Positions 11,975 to 21,763 of a DNA stretch of 64,000 nt are shown here, in pieces. The DNA comes from Gyromitra esculenta. Lineage: Eukaryota; Ascomycota; Pezizomycetes; Pezizales; Discinaceae. A model generated the notes under the pieces. It searched no databases, was not told the DNA's origin, and saw only the letters and a program-made list of their open reading frames with translations. The stretch lies in contig JBCAML010000011.1 in assembly GCA_038503075.1 (NCBI GenBank), positions 1,736,001-1,800,000 on the forward strand, written 5' to 3'. The stretch's first letter is position 1. Each line of letters begins with the position of its first letter. Both the position numbers and the translations under genes were made by a program.

Positions 11975-12322
11975 ATGAACTCCGCACAACCTCATCCTCC
12001 TGCACCTGATGCCACGCCTGAAGCGCCATTTGGTTACACGAAAGCTGGAAAACCTCGCCAGCGCCCTGCTCCAAACAAGGAGGGTATCTGTCCAGTTAAG
12101 CAATGCAAGAAAAGCTTTCGCCATAGAGGGAATCCTAAGCAAGCAGTGTGGCAACATTTCAACTACTATTTTAGACCAGACTGTGTGGATCCAAATAGTC
12201 TCCTAGCAAAGGCACACCGGGCTGCACATGCTCAAAAAAAAAAGGAATCGTCCTCTGCTTTTCTCACAGGTTATGTAAAACCGGTACTTCTTACTGCACA
12301 GGAAATCTCCGAGAAGCTTTAG
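11975..12322 (+). pseudogene. N-terminal transposase fragment with CCHH-like zinc motif
   Basis: The ATG at 11975 opens a 115-codon frame: Pro-rich start, then CPVKQCKKSFRHRG...QAVWQH, a Cys-x4-Cys...His...His arrangement that may be a DNA-binding zinc finger, then a Lys-rich stretch. A better reading splices at about 12269-12300, continuing NLREALDNNLDAITCPVAIRK before the nest interrupts the gene at 12490. It lies inside the DNA transposon in the same orientation as the integrase-core exons at 38909-40514, so it is most likely the 5' half of that transposase gene. No database comparison was possible; the zinc-finger call is tentative. Confidence 0.5.
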
Positions 12323-12637
12323 ATAACAATCTAGACGCTATAACCTGCCCGGTTGCTATCCGCAAAACAATACACAGGTGCAAGTCTTAACTACTTCTTA
12401 TGAACCGCTAATGGATAACCTTAGGGTTCAAAGTAGGGATCGAGCAAAGTTCCGTGAAGAACTTCCAATAGTAAGGTTTTAATAACTAGCTTTCATGGAT
12501 GGTTGTTGTGTCGTGGTACAGATACTTTACTGTTTTATTCGGGTATATGGGCGCCTGGTTTCGTGGTTATTTATTCTTTCTTTTGGTTTCCATTTACAAT
12601 GAGTCAGACATGTGTCATCAAAAGGTCGGATTTTGGG

Positions 12638-12698
12638 TATATAAGCGAGAGGAAAGCCCTCCTGTTGTACTTTTCCTTCTTCTTTCTTTAAGCAACGT
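12638..12698 (+). promoter_or_regulatory. LTR core promoter and candidate self-primer
   Basis: TATATAA (12638-12644) lies 46 nt upstream of AAGCAACGT (12690-12698), after a pyrimidine-rich stretch, consistent with RNA starting at or near 12690. That 9-mer is the exact reverse complement of ACGTTGCTT in the PBS. Other copies keep the 9-mer (E2 has one mismatch). The start site itself is inferred. Confidence 0.6.
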
Positions 12699-12714
12699 CT
12701 TCTATAGTACACTC

Positions 12715-12888
12715 TTGTATTTTACAATACAAACCTCGGTTATACCTCATAACCTCGCGCTGTCTCCGATCTCAAGTCCTCTATACTTGAACACTCCGTA
12801 GAGCCTGTGGAATCCCGTAAACACTCTTGTCGCTTAGTTTTCCCTTCAAGTAGCACTGCTCATCTCGGGGGATACCTGAGAGCTTGAA
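12715..12888 (+). promoter_or_regulatory. R-U5 hairpin array
   Basis: Four consecutive inverted repeats: TTGTATT/AATACAA (12715-12732), GGTTAT/ATAACC (12738-12754), TCAAGT/ACTTGA (12772-12790), and a two-part stem TTCAAG...CTTGAA (12845-12888) enclosing CTCGGG-GGATA-CCTGAG (12864-12880). Other LTRs carry compensatory changes in the same stems, which argues for a selected RNA fold. Confidence 0.7.
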
Positions 12889-12910
12889 GATAAAACCTCG
12901 CCCCTTGAGA

Positions 12911-12921
12911 TTACGTTGCTT
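12911..12921 (+). promoter_or_regulatory. Primer-binding site for self-priming
   Basis: Two nucleotides (TT) after the LTR end comes ACGTTGCTT (12913-12921), complementary to the LTR 9-mer AAGCAACGT. It does not start with TGG, as a tRNA-primed PBS would. The same block follows every 5' LTR in the nest. Confidence 0.65.
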
Positions 12922-12980
12922 CCTTATCCACACCCTCTACCCCGCTTCCCTTACGCTGCCACAAAACCCTCAACGCCGCC

Positions 12981-14228
12981 ATGAGCAACCCCGCCCCCGC
13001 TCCCTGGACTTTCCCAACCTTGGAGAACTTCCAAGCCGCCGCCAACGCCGACCTCGCCTCCGCCTACGAGGAAATTCGTTCCCACTATCAACAACGGGTT
13101 GACAACCTCACATACGCGGACCTACAGCTAGAAGAAGCTGTACAGGAAAGAAACAACATGACGGCAAGGTTCAACACTTGCCAGTCCCAACTGCAAGCCG
13201 CAGAGGCAGAAGTCATCCGCCTCCGCAACATCGCCCCCCCACCTCCTGCTCTGTCTCCTCCACCACCACTGGCCCCCAATCAAGGAGGCCGCTTGGACAA
13301 AATGCCCGACCCAGATAAATTCAATGGGTCTCGCGATAAGCTCCCTGGTTTCGTTTTACAACTGCGCTCCAAACTCTCGGTTAACGCCGACCGATTCTCT
13401 AGCAACAATAACATGCTATTGTATGCTATCAGCCGCCTCGAGGGAGCCGCCCTCGAACAAATCCGACACTCAGTCCTCCCTGATGGGACCACTACCTGGA
13501 ATTCCGCCGCCGATCTGATCACCGCCCTGGAAACAGCTTTCGGCGACCCTGACCCCCTCGGTACTGCCCGCCGCGAACTACATCAACTCCGACAAGGAAA
13601 GAGGGATTTCTCCGCTTACCTTGCCGATTTCCAACGCATCATGGGACGACTCAATTATGACGAATCCGCAAAAAACGATGCTCTAGAGTTCGGCATGTCG
13701 GACGAGCTGAAAGAAGCAGTAGTAACCGTTGCCGACTTCCCCACCACCTTCACTTCCCTCTGCGCCTTCCTCCTCCGCCTAGATAACCGTATCCGAGCAA
13801 GGAGAGAGGAGAAGAAAAACGCTGCCCGCAACACCATGGGACAATTCGCTGCCCCTGCCGCTGCTTCCGCTGCCTTTACCCCCGCCTCTTCCTCCTTTGC
13901 TCCTGGAGGACTTGTCCCTATGGATCTTTCCTTCGGTCGCACCTCTACCTCTCGTCCTTCCCCTGAACAGCGCTACGTTCAAATCAACGGGAGGAGAAAG
14001 CTGTCTCCTGAAGAAAAATCTTGGAGACAAACCAACAATCGCTGTCTGTTTTGCGCTGGGGAAGGACATATCTTTGCAAACTGCCCCTCTGCATCCAAAC
14101 GCCCCGCTATGAGAGGAGCTGTCACCAATGCCGCAGCCGCCCCTCCTGCTCCTTCTGTTTTTCCACCACCGTTGCCACCCCGCTTTCCTGCCTTTGACGC
14201 AGCAGACTCAGTCGAGTCTTTAAACTAG
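12981..14228 (+). CDS. gag: E1 Gag polyprotein
   Basis: Intact 415-residue Gag, ATG 12981 (gccgccATGagc). The N-terminal part is a predicted coiled coil (about residues 30-75), followed by a Pro-rich linker and the retrotransposon Gag core (PDKFNGSRDKLPGFV...SAYLADFQRIMGRLNYDE). A CCHC knuckle CLFCAGEGHIFANC sits near residue 360. It forms the virus-like particle and binds genomic RNA. The last sense codons TCT TTA AAC before TAG form the frameshift site into pol. This is the only full-length, uninterrupted gag in the nest. Confidence 0.92.
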   Translation: MSNPAPAPWTFPTLENFQAAANADLASAYEEIRSHYQQRVDNLTYADLQLEEAVQERNNMTARFNTCQSQLQAAEAEVIRLRNIAPPPPALSPPPPLAPNQGGRLDKMPDPDKFNGSRDKLPGFVLQLRSKLSVNADRFSSNNNMLLYAISRLEGAALEQIRHSVLPDGTTTWNSAADLITALETAFGDPDPLGTARRELHQLRQGKRDFSAYLADFQRIMGRLNYDESAKNDALEFGMSDELKEAVVTVADFPTTFTSLCAFLLRLDNRIRARREEKKNAARNTMGQFAAPAAASAAFTPASSSFAPGGLVPMDLSFGRTSTSRPSPEQRYVQINGRRKLSPEEKSWRQTNNRCLFCAGEGHIFANCPSASKRPAMRGAVTNAAAAPPAPSVFPPPLPPRFPAFDAADSVESLN

Positions 14229-14263
14229 TTCAACCAGAGTCGCCTTGTGACCCTGCTCTGGTT
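14219..14263 (+). promoter_or_regulatory. Programmed -1 ribosomal frameshift element (gag-pol)
   Basis: Slippery heptamer T TTA AAC (14219-14225) in the gag frame, immediately followed by the gag stop TAG. After a 6-nt spacer comes AACCAGAG (14232-14239), perfectly complementary to CTCTGGTT (14256-14263), with a 16-nt loop. Shifting -1 reads TTT AAA CTA GTT into the open pol frame. Pol has no ATG of its own at its start. Confidence 0.88.
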
Positions 14264-17200
14264 CATTTTTCTCCTTTGTCAGCGTTCTCTATTTCTGGGT
14301 TTTCGGTATCGGAGGTGTGTGTGGAGGATAATTTGGATGGGGAACATTTTGTAGTCTCTTGTAGCCTTTCCCATCAAAATAAAATTATAAAAACACACGC
14401 ACTTCTTGACACCGGAGCCTCAGGGTTCGCTTTCATTGATGAAAACTTCGTGCATCACCATTCTCTGCCTCTATCTCCCCTCAAAACCCCCCGTCAATTA
14501 GAAGTCATTGACGGTCGAACAATTGCCTCGGGAGACATTATCAACCTCTGCCACTTAGACCTATCTATCCAACAACATGCAGAAAAAGCTCCCTTCTTTG
14601 TCACCAAGCTAGGCCATTACCCCCTAGTACTCGGTATTCCCTGGATGAACCTCCACGATGTTCATCTACAATTTGCAAATAAAAGCATTGAATTCAATTC
14701 TGAATTCTGCACCACCCACTGTGCCCCCAAGCAACCCATCGTCTCGGCCGCTGCCATCCCCCCTCCAGCCAAGCTCAATGCCGCCTTTATCGGCGCTGCT
14801 AGTTTCCGCATGCTCGCTAGAAAAAAGGGTATCCAGGTTTATTCTATGTCCCTCTACGAAATCAATAGAGTACTTGATAGCAAGACTACTAAAGAAGAGT
14901 GGAGACAACGGATACCCGCTGAATACCATGAATACCTCGACATGTTTGACAAAGCTAAAGCTCAAGGACTTCCCCCTCGCCGATCCTATGACCACAAAAT
15001 CGTCCTGCAAGAAGGCAAAGAACCACCGTTTGGACCCCTCTATAGCATGTCCCGCGACGAATTACTGGTCCTGAAAAAATACATCGAGGATAATCTAGAA
15101 AAGGGCTTTATTCGCGCTAGCTCTTCTTCTGCCGGCTCACCAGTCCTCTTCGCTGCCAAACCTGATGGTTCCCTTCGCCTGTGTGTAGACTACCGTGGCC
15201 TTAACGCCCTCACGGTAAAAGATCGCTATACTTCTCCCCTGATCAAAGAAACACTGGACCGACTCGCGAAAGCCCAATGGTACTCAAAGCTAGACCTCCG
15301 TGACGGCTTTCATCAAATCCGCATAGCTGAGGGGGAAGAATGGAAAACAGCTTTTCGGACTCGATATGGTCTATATGAGTACATGGTAATGCCGTTCGGC
15401 CTTACCAACGCCCCCAGCACGTTCCAACGATTTGTAAACGATTCCCTCCGAAAATACCTGGACCTTTTCTGTACCGCTTACCTCGATGATATTCTTATCT
15501 ATAGCGATACCCTTGCTGAGCATAAGGTACATGTCAAACAAGTTCTTGACGCTCTTAAAACCAATAACATCCTTCTCAAACCCGAGAAGTGTGAATTCCA
15601 CGTCCAATCAATAAAATACCTCGGCCTAATACTTACCCCTGAAGGAATCAAAATGGACGAGGATAAACTTAGAGCAGTGCGAGACTGGAACCGACCCAAA
15701 TGTATCAAAGATGTCCAAGCCTTTCTAGGTTTCGCAAACTTCTATCGAAGATTTATTCTAGGATTCTCTCGTCTCGCCGCGCCCCTTACTGCCTTCACAA
15801 AAAAAGGCACTATCTTCGAATGGACGGTCGAAGCTGAACTTGCATTCGAAGCCCTTAAGGATGCTTTTACTAAAGCACCGGTGCTTATCCACTTCAACCC
15901 CCGAAAGAAGATCTTCGTAGAATCTGATGCATCTGACTTCGTCTCCGGCGGCGTCCTCTCCCAACTCGATGACAACGACGTACTACACCCTGTGGCATTT
16001 TTCTCTAAGAAACACTCACCCGCTGAGTGTAATTATGAGATCTATGATAAAGAGCTACTAGCCATTATCCGGTGTTTTGAAGAATGGCGCCCTGAACTTG
16101 AAGGATCTGAACTCCCCATCTCCGTTATCACAGATCATAAAAATTTGGAATATTTTATGACGACCAAGCAATTAAACCGAAGACAGGTCAGATGGGCGGA
16201 ATACCTTTCACGTTTCGACTTTGTCATTACGTACAGACCAGGAGTACAAGGAGGAAAACCGGATGCTCTGACTCGGAGATCAGGAGATCTCCCTGAAGAA
16301 GGGGATGAAAGACTACAACACCAACACCAGGTAGTCTTAAAGGAAAAGAATTTGGACCCCAAGCTAAGTTTGTTTTCGGGTTCTTTGTCAAATGAACCCG
16401 CTGAATTGGATGATCCCCTTAAAATATTGATGAATGACGGATATATCGCTGACCCTTTCCCACAAAAAATCCTCCTAGCGCTCAGGAATGGCGAACAACA
16501 GTCTAAGGAAATATCCCTCGGCAACTGTACAGAAATAAACGGCTATCTTCTATACCGTCAAAAGCTCTACGTTCCTAATCACGACCCCCTTCGACTGTCT
16601 ATTCTCAAACGATACCATGATGCCCCCTCTGCAGGTCACCCAGGACATGAAAAATCCTTTGAACTCATCTCCAGGCATTTCTATTGGCCTAAAATGAGAG
16701 AGTATATCGGACGATATACCCGAAACTGCCATACCTGCCGACGAGCAAAACCTAATACCCTCGGCACTCATGGCGTTCTCAAACCCCTCCCAATCCCAAA
16801 TCGCCCTTGGGAAGAACTATCGATGGACTTCGTTACGGGCCTCCTAGACTCCAACGGTTTCGACGCAATAATGGTCGTGGTAGATAGGCTATCAAAGATG
16901 CGACACCTGATCCCCTGTAACACCACCATTAACGCCGAACAAACAGCAGAACTCTACCTCCAAAACGTCTGGAAACTCCACGGACTACCTTCCCATATTA
17001 CTTCCGATAGAGGAACGCAATTTACTGCTAAGTTCTGGAAGTACCTTTGCCAGCGTTTAAACATCTCTGCTCGCATGTCAACGTCTTTCCATCCGGAAAC
17101 AGATGGTCAAACCGAACGTCTCAATGCCGTTATGGAACAATATCTTCGCTGTTATGTTTCATACCAACAAGACGACTGAGCAAAGTGGTTACCGAATGCT

Positions 17201-17905
17201 GAGTTTGCTGCTAATAACCAAGAGTCAGCCAGTACCAAAGCCACACCCTTTTTCGCCAATTATGGTTATCACCCCCGTTTTGACACTGCAATCGTCCCTA
17301 ATGATCGATCCCCACAAACCCTCGATGCCAATCTCTTTGCTTTAAAGATGGAAGATCTTAGAGACTTCCTTCGAATTCAAATGAGAACGGCCCAAGATAT
17401 CTTCGAAACCAATACTAACCGGCACCGTACCCCCGCCCCTTCGTTTAAAGTCGACGATCGAGTCTTCGTGTCAATGAAGAATATGAGGACGACTCGAAAT
17501 TCAAGAAAGTTAGACTGGAAATGGAGTGGCCCCTTTCCTGTGAAACGAGTGATTTCTGCGCATGCCTATGAAGTAAACTTACCGACGACAATGAAATACC
17601 ATCCAGTATTTCACGTTTCGTTACTCAAAGCAGCTCCCACCGACCCACTTCCTGGCCAAATTATTCCACCACCTCCCCCCGTCCAAGTAAATGACGTCGA
17701 AGAATACCTCGTTGAAAGCATATTAGACTCTCGCCTCTACCGAGGAAGACTCCAATACTTGGTCGAATAGACGAGGTATGCGTTACCCACATGGGAACCT
17801 GCGGAATATCACGAAGAGACTGAGGCAGTAGACACTTTCCACCAACGTTACCCAGGTAAACCAAAGGAAGGCTTGACTAGTGTTCGCAGGAGCTCACGGC
17901 TATAA
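14222..17905 (+). pseudogene. pol: E1 Pol polyprotein (PR-RT-RNaseH-INT-chromodomain), two premature stops
   Basis: Frame entered by the -1 shift. Domains in order: aspartic protease (LLDTGASG, about 14408), reverse transcriptase with YLDD (15479-15490), RNase H (VESDASDF...), integrase H2C2 zinc finger (H-x-H...CHTC, near 16720), catalytic DDE core ([25 protein letters not shown]), GPY/F-like part (KWSGPFPVKR) and chromodomain with TWEP. Two in-frame stops relative to sister copies: TGA at 17177-17179 where others have Trp (DDW), and TAG at 17768-17770 inside the chromodomain (LVEW). Reading otherwise stays in frame to TAA 17903, so the damage is two point mutations. Confidence 0.9.
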
Positions 17906-17917
17906 GGGAGGGGGTAC
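17906..17917 (+). promoter_or_regulatory. E1 polypurine tract
   Basis: GGGAGGGGGTAC immediately before the 3' LTR, directly after the pol stop; the same tract precedes the 3' LTRs of E4 and E5. Plus-strand priming site. Confidence 0.75.
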
Positions 17918-18338
17918 TTTCATGGATGGTTGTTGTGTTGTGGTACAGATGCTTTACTGTTTTTGTTCAGGTGTATGGGCGCTTGGCTTCACGGTTACTC
18001 TTTCTTTCTTTTGGTTTCCATTTACAATGAGTCAGACATGTGTCATCGAAAGGTCGGATTTTGGGTATATAAGCGAGAGGAAAGCCCTCCTGTTGTACTT
18101 TTCCTTCTTCTTTCTTTAAGCAACGTCTTTTATAGTACACTCTTGTATTTTACAATACAAACCTCGGTTATACCTCATAACCTCGCGCTGTCTCCAATCT
18201 CAAGTCCTCTATACTTGAACACCCCGTAGAGCCTGTGGAATCCCGTAAACACTCTTGTCGCTTAGTTTTCCCTTCAAGTAGCACTGCTCATCTTGGGGGA
18301 TACCTGAGAGCTTGAAGATAGAACCTCGCCCCTTGAGA
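17918..18338 (+). repeat. E1 3' LTR (421 bp)
   Basis: Nearly identical to 12491-12910. Ends CCTTGAGA, directly abutting E2 pol sequence (GAAGTCAGAAG). Confidence 0.88.
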
Positions 18339-20466
18339 GAAGTCAGAAGCATCAGATTCCACAAAGATCTTTTTTCGGGGATCGAAGTGAATAAGTACGG
18401 GAGCCTTAGTAAAGGCATCTTTCAGGGCTTCGAAAGCGAGTTCCGCTTCGACTGTCCATTCGAAAATGACACCCTTTTTTCTGAAGGCAGTAAGGGGTGC
18501 AGCTAGGCGGGAGAATCCTAGGATGAATCGTCGGTAGAAGTTTGCAAAACCGAGGAAGGCTTGAACATCCTTAATGCACTTTGGGCGGTTCCAATCTCGT
18601 ATGGCTTTGAGTTTGTCTACATCCATCTTGATTCCTTCAGGTGTTAGGATCAGTCGAGATACTTTATGGATTGGACATGGAATTCACACTTCTCAGGTTT
18701 GAGAAGTATGTCATTGGCTTTCAGGGCATTGAGGACTTGTCGAACGTGGATCTTGTGCTCAGCGAGGGTATCACTATAGATCAGGATATTATCGAGATAG
18801 GCTGTGCAAAATAGATCCAAGTATTATCGGAGAGAATCATTGACGAAGCGCTGGAAGGTACCGGGGGCATTAGTAAGGCCGAATGGCATTACCATGTATT
18901 CATAAAGACCATATCGAGTCTTAAAGGCGGTTTTCCATTCTTCTCCCTCTGCGATGCGGATTTGATGGAATCCATCTCTAAGGCCTAGTTTGGAATACCA
19001 TTGTGCTTTAGCGAGACGGTCGAGGGTTTCCTTCATGAGCGGGGAGGTGTAGCAGTCTTTGACGGTGAGAGCATTAAGGCCTCGGTAGTCTACACAAAGA
19101 CGTAGAGAACCGTCGGGTTTTGCTGCAAAGAGGACGGGAGAGCCGGCGGAGGATGAACTTGCACGGATAAAGCCTTTCTCTAAATTGTCTTCGATATACT
19201 TCTTAAGAACAAGAAGTTCATCTCGCGACATGCCGTAGAGAGGGCCAAATGGGGGTTCCTTGCCTTCTTGGAGGGTGATACGGTGGTCGTAGGGGCGACG
19301 GGGGGGAGTCCTTGAGCTTTTGCTTTGTCAAACATGTCCAGGTATTCGTGATACTCAGTGGGTATTCTTTGTCTCCATTCCTCTTTAGTGGTTTTACTAT
19401 CGAGGACCTTAATTATCTCATACAGAGACATCGAATAGACTTGAAAACCCTTTTTTCTGGCAAGCATGCGGAAACTTACAGCACCAATAAAGGTGGCATT
19501 GAGCTTGGCTGGAGGTGGGATAGCGGCAGCGGAGACGATGGATGGTTTAGGGGTGCATTGGGTGGTGCAGAACTCAGAGTTGAATTCAATGCTTTTGTTT
19601 GCGAATTGTAGGTGAACGTCATGGAGGTTCATCCAGGGAATTCCAAGTACTAGGGGATAGTGTCCTAGTTTTGTGACGAAGAAGGGAGCTTTCTCGTTGT
19701 GTTGTTGGATGGAAAGCTCCAGGTAACAAAGGTTAACAATATCTCCGAGGCTTTCATGGATGGATGTTCTATTGGACGGTTAGGTGTAAGGGTTGATAGT
19801 TGTTGCGTTAAACTAATGTTTCTTTTGTTTCTTCGGATTTCTGTTATCATGTGTCAGGTCTTTGTCATCGAAAGAGTTGGAACGTGGTATATAAGCGAAG
19901 GGATTTCCCCTCATCTTGTACTTTTCCTTCTTCTTTCTTTAAGCAACGTCTTCTATTGTTCACTCGTGTATTTTACAATACAATTCTCGGTTACACCTCG
20001 TAACCCCCCGCTGTCTCTGTTCTCAAGTCATCATAACTTGACCCCCTCGTAGAGCCTGTAGAATCTCCGTATACACTCTCGCTGTTGGTTTCCTACTCAA
20101 GTAGCACTGCTCATCTCGAGGGATACTCGAGAGCTTGACAAGAAACCCGCTCCTTGAGAGAGGCAATTGTTCGGCCGTCAATGACTTCCAATTGGAGAGG
20201 GGTTTTAAGGGGAGATAATGGCAAGGAATGGTGACGCACAAAATTTTCATCAATGAAAGCGAACCCTGAGGCTCCAGTGTCAAGAAGTGCGTGTGTTTTA
20301 ATGATTTTATTTTGGTGGGAAAGGTTACAAGAGACTACAAAATGTTCCCCATCCAAGTTATCCTCCACACACACATCCGACACTGAAAACCCAGAAATAG
20401 AGAACGTTGACAAAGGAGAAAAATGAACCAGAGCAGGGTCACAAGGCGACTCTGGTTGAACTAGTT
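18339..20466 (-). pseudogene. pol: E2 Pol remnant (PR-RT-part of RNase H)
   Basis: Protease, RT and the start of RNase H are recognisable by near identity to E1, in pieces: PR 20164-20450, a short part at 19632-19745, linker/RT start 19180-19632, RT 18824-19231, and RT end/RNase H 18339-18626. Frame breaks lie near 18630-18830 (region around the 'KYLGLILTPEG' equivalent) and 19290-19310, and the solo LTR interrupts after 'GDIVNL'. It ends abruptly at the codons for DASDF. Not functional. Confidence 0.85.
19752..20159 (+). repeat. Solo LTR in E2 pol, TSD GAGGC
   Basis: 408-bp LTR, opposite in orientation to E2, flanked by the perfect 5-bp duplication GAGGC (19747-19751 and 20160-20164); removing it and one GAGGC restores the pol sequence. 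This fixes the family LTR ends as TTTCATGG...CCTTGAGA. It carries the GGTTAC/GTAACC and CTCGAG/CTCGAG hairpin variants. Confidence 0.9.
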
Positions 20467-21706
20467 TAAAGACTCAACTGAGCCTGCTGCATCGAAGGCA
20501 GGAAAGCAAGGTGGCAGAGGCGGCGGAAAAACAGAAGGTGCGGGAGGGGCGGCGGCAGCGTTAGTAACGGTGCCTCTCATAGCGGGGCGTTTGGAGGCAG
20601 AAGGGCAGTTGGAGAAAATATGCCCTTCTCCGGCGCAGAATAGGCAGCGGTTGTTGGTCTGTCTCAAGATTTTCTTCAGGAGACAGCTTCCTTCTTCCGT
20701 TGATCTGAATATATCGTTGTTCAGGGGCAGGGCGAGGGGTAGAGGTACGGCCGAAAGAAAGATCCATGGGTGCAAGTCCTCCCAGTGCGAAGGAGGAGGA
20801 GGCGGGGGTAAAGGCAGCGGGAGCGGCGGAAGGGGCGGTAAATTGTCCCATGGTGTTATGGGCAGAATTTTTTTTTTCTTCCCTCCTTGCTCGGATGCGA
20901 TTATCTAAGCGGAGGAGGAAGGCACAGAGAGAAGTGAAAGTGGTGGGGAAGTCAGCGACGGTTACTACGGCTTCTTTCAGCTTGTCTGACATTCCGAATT
21001 CCAGAGCGTCGTTTTTTGCTGACTCGTCGTAGTTTAGCCTCCCCATGATCCGTTGAAAGTCGGCGAGGTAAGCGGAAAAGTCTCGTTTTCCTTGTCGGAG
21101 CTGGTGTAATTCGCGGCGAGCGGTTCCTAGTGGGTCAGGGTCGCCGAAGGCGGTCTCGAGGGCAGTGATCAATTCGGCAGCGTCGTTCCAAGTAGTAGTT
21201 CCGTCAGGGCGGACAGAGTGTCGGATCTGTTCGAGGGCGGCTCCTTCAAGGCGGCTAATAGCATACAATATCATATTGTTGCTGCTAGAAAAGCGGTCGG
21301 CGTTAACCGAGAGTTTTGACCGGAGTTGCAGGACGAACCCGGGGAGTTTATCGCGGGACCCATTAAATTTATCTGGGTCAGGCATCTTGTCTGAGCGGCC
21401 TCCTTGTGTATGAGCGGGAGGCGGGGGTGGCGAGGGCGCAGGTGGTGGAGGAGCGGCGTTAAGGAGGCGGGCGACTTCTGCTTCGGTCGCTTGTAGTTGG
21501 GATTGGCAAGTGTTGAACCTTGCCGTCATGTTGTTCCTTTCTTGAGTGACTTCCTCAAGCTGAAGGTCTGCGTAGGTGAGGTTGTCGACCCGCTGTTGAT
21601 AGTGGGAGCGAATTTCCTCATAAGCGGAGGCGAGGTCGGCGTTAGCGGCGGCCTGGAAGTTCTCAAATGTTGGGAAGGTCCAGGGGGCGGGGGCGGGGTT
21701 GCTCAT
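20461..21706 (-). pseudogene. gag: E2 Gag, frameshifted near the zinc knuckle
   Basis: ATG 21706 (MSNPAPAPWTF). About 380 residues match E1 Gag, then the frame shifts just before the knuckle (after NGRRKLSPEEN) and stops early; the knuckle CLFCAGEGHIFSNC is in another frame. The slippery heptamer and stem are still present at 20427-20470 (minus strand). Confidence 0.88.
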
Positions 21707-21763
21707 GGTGTTTTTGTTTGAGGGAGAAGCGGGGTAGAGGGTGTAGATTTGGAAGCAACGTAA

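Larger units (their letters stand above)
12491..12910 (+). repeat. E1 5' LTR (420 bp)
   Basis: Begins TTTCATGGATGG and ends CCTTGAGA. Contains TATATAA at 12638-12644, the 9-mer AAGCAACGT at 12690-12698 (candidate transcript start) and a chain of hairpins from 12715 to 12888. Boundaries come from the solo LTR at 19752-20159, whose TSD fixes the ends. Confidence 0.88.
12491..18338 (+). mobile_element. Chromovirus copy E1 (Ty3/gypsy), nearly complete
   Basis: 5.85-kb element: LTR (12491-12910), PBS, gag (12981-14228), pol in the -1 frame to 17905, polypurine tract, LTR (17918-18338). Domain order PR-RT-RNaseH-INT with C-terminal chromodomain defines a chromovirus. The two LTRs are almost identical, so insertion was recent. 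Pol has two in-frame stops. Flanks are CTAGC (left) and GAAGT (right), not a duplication, so the present position is a recombination product: the left flank is the DNA transposon, the right flank is E2 pol. Confidence 0.9.
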
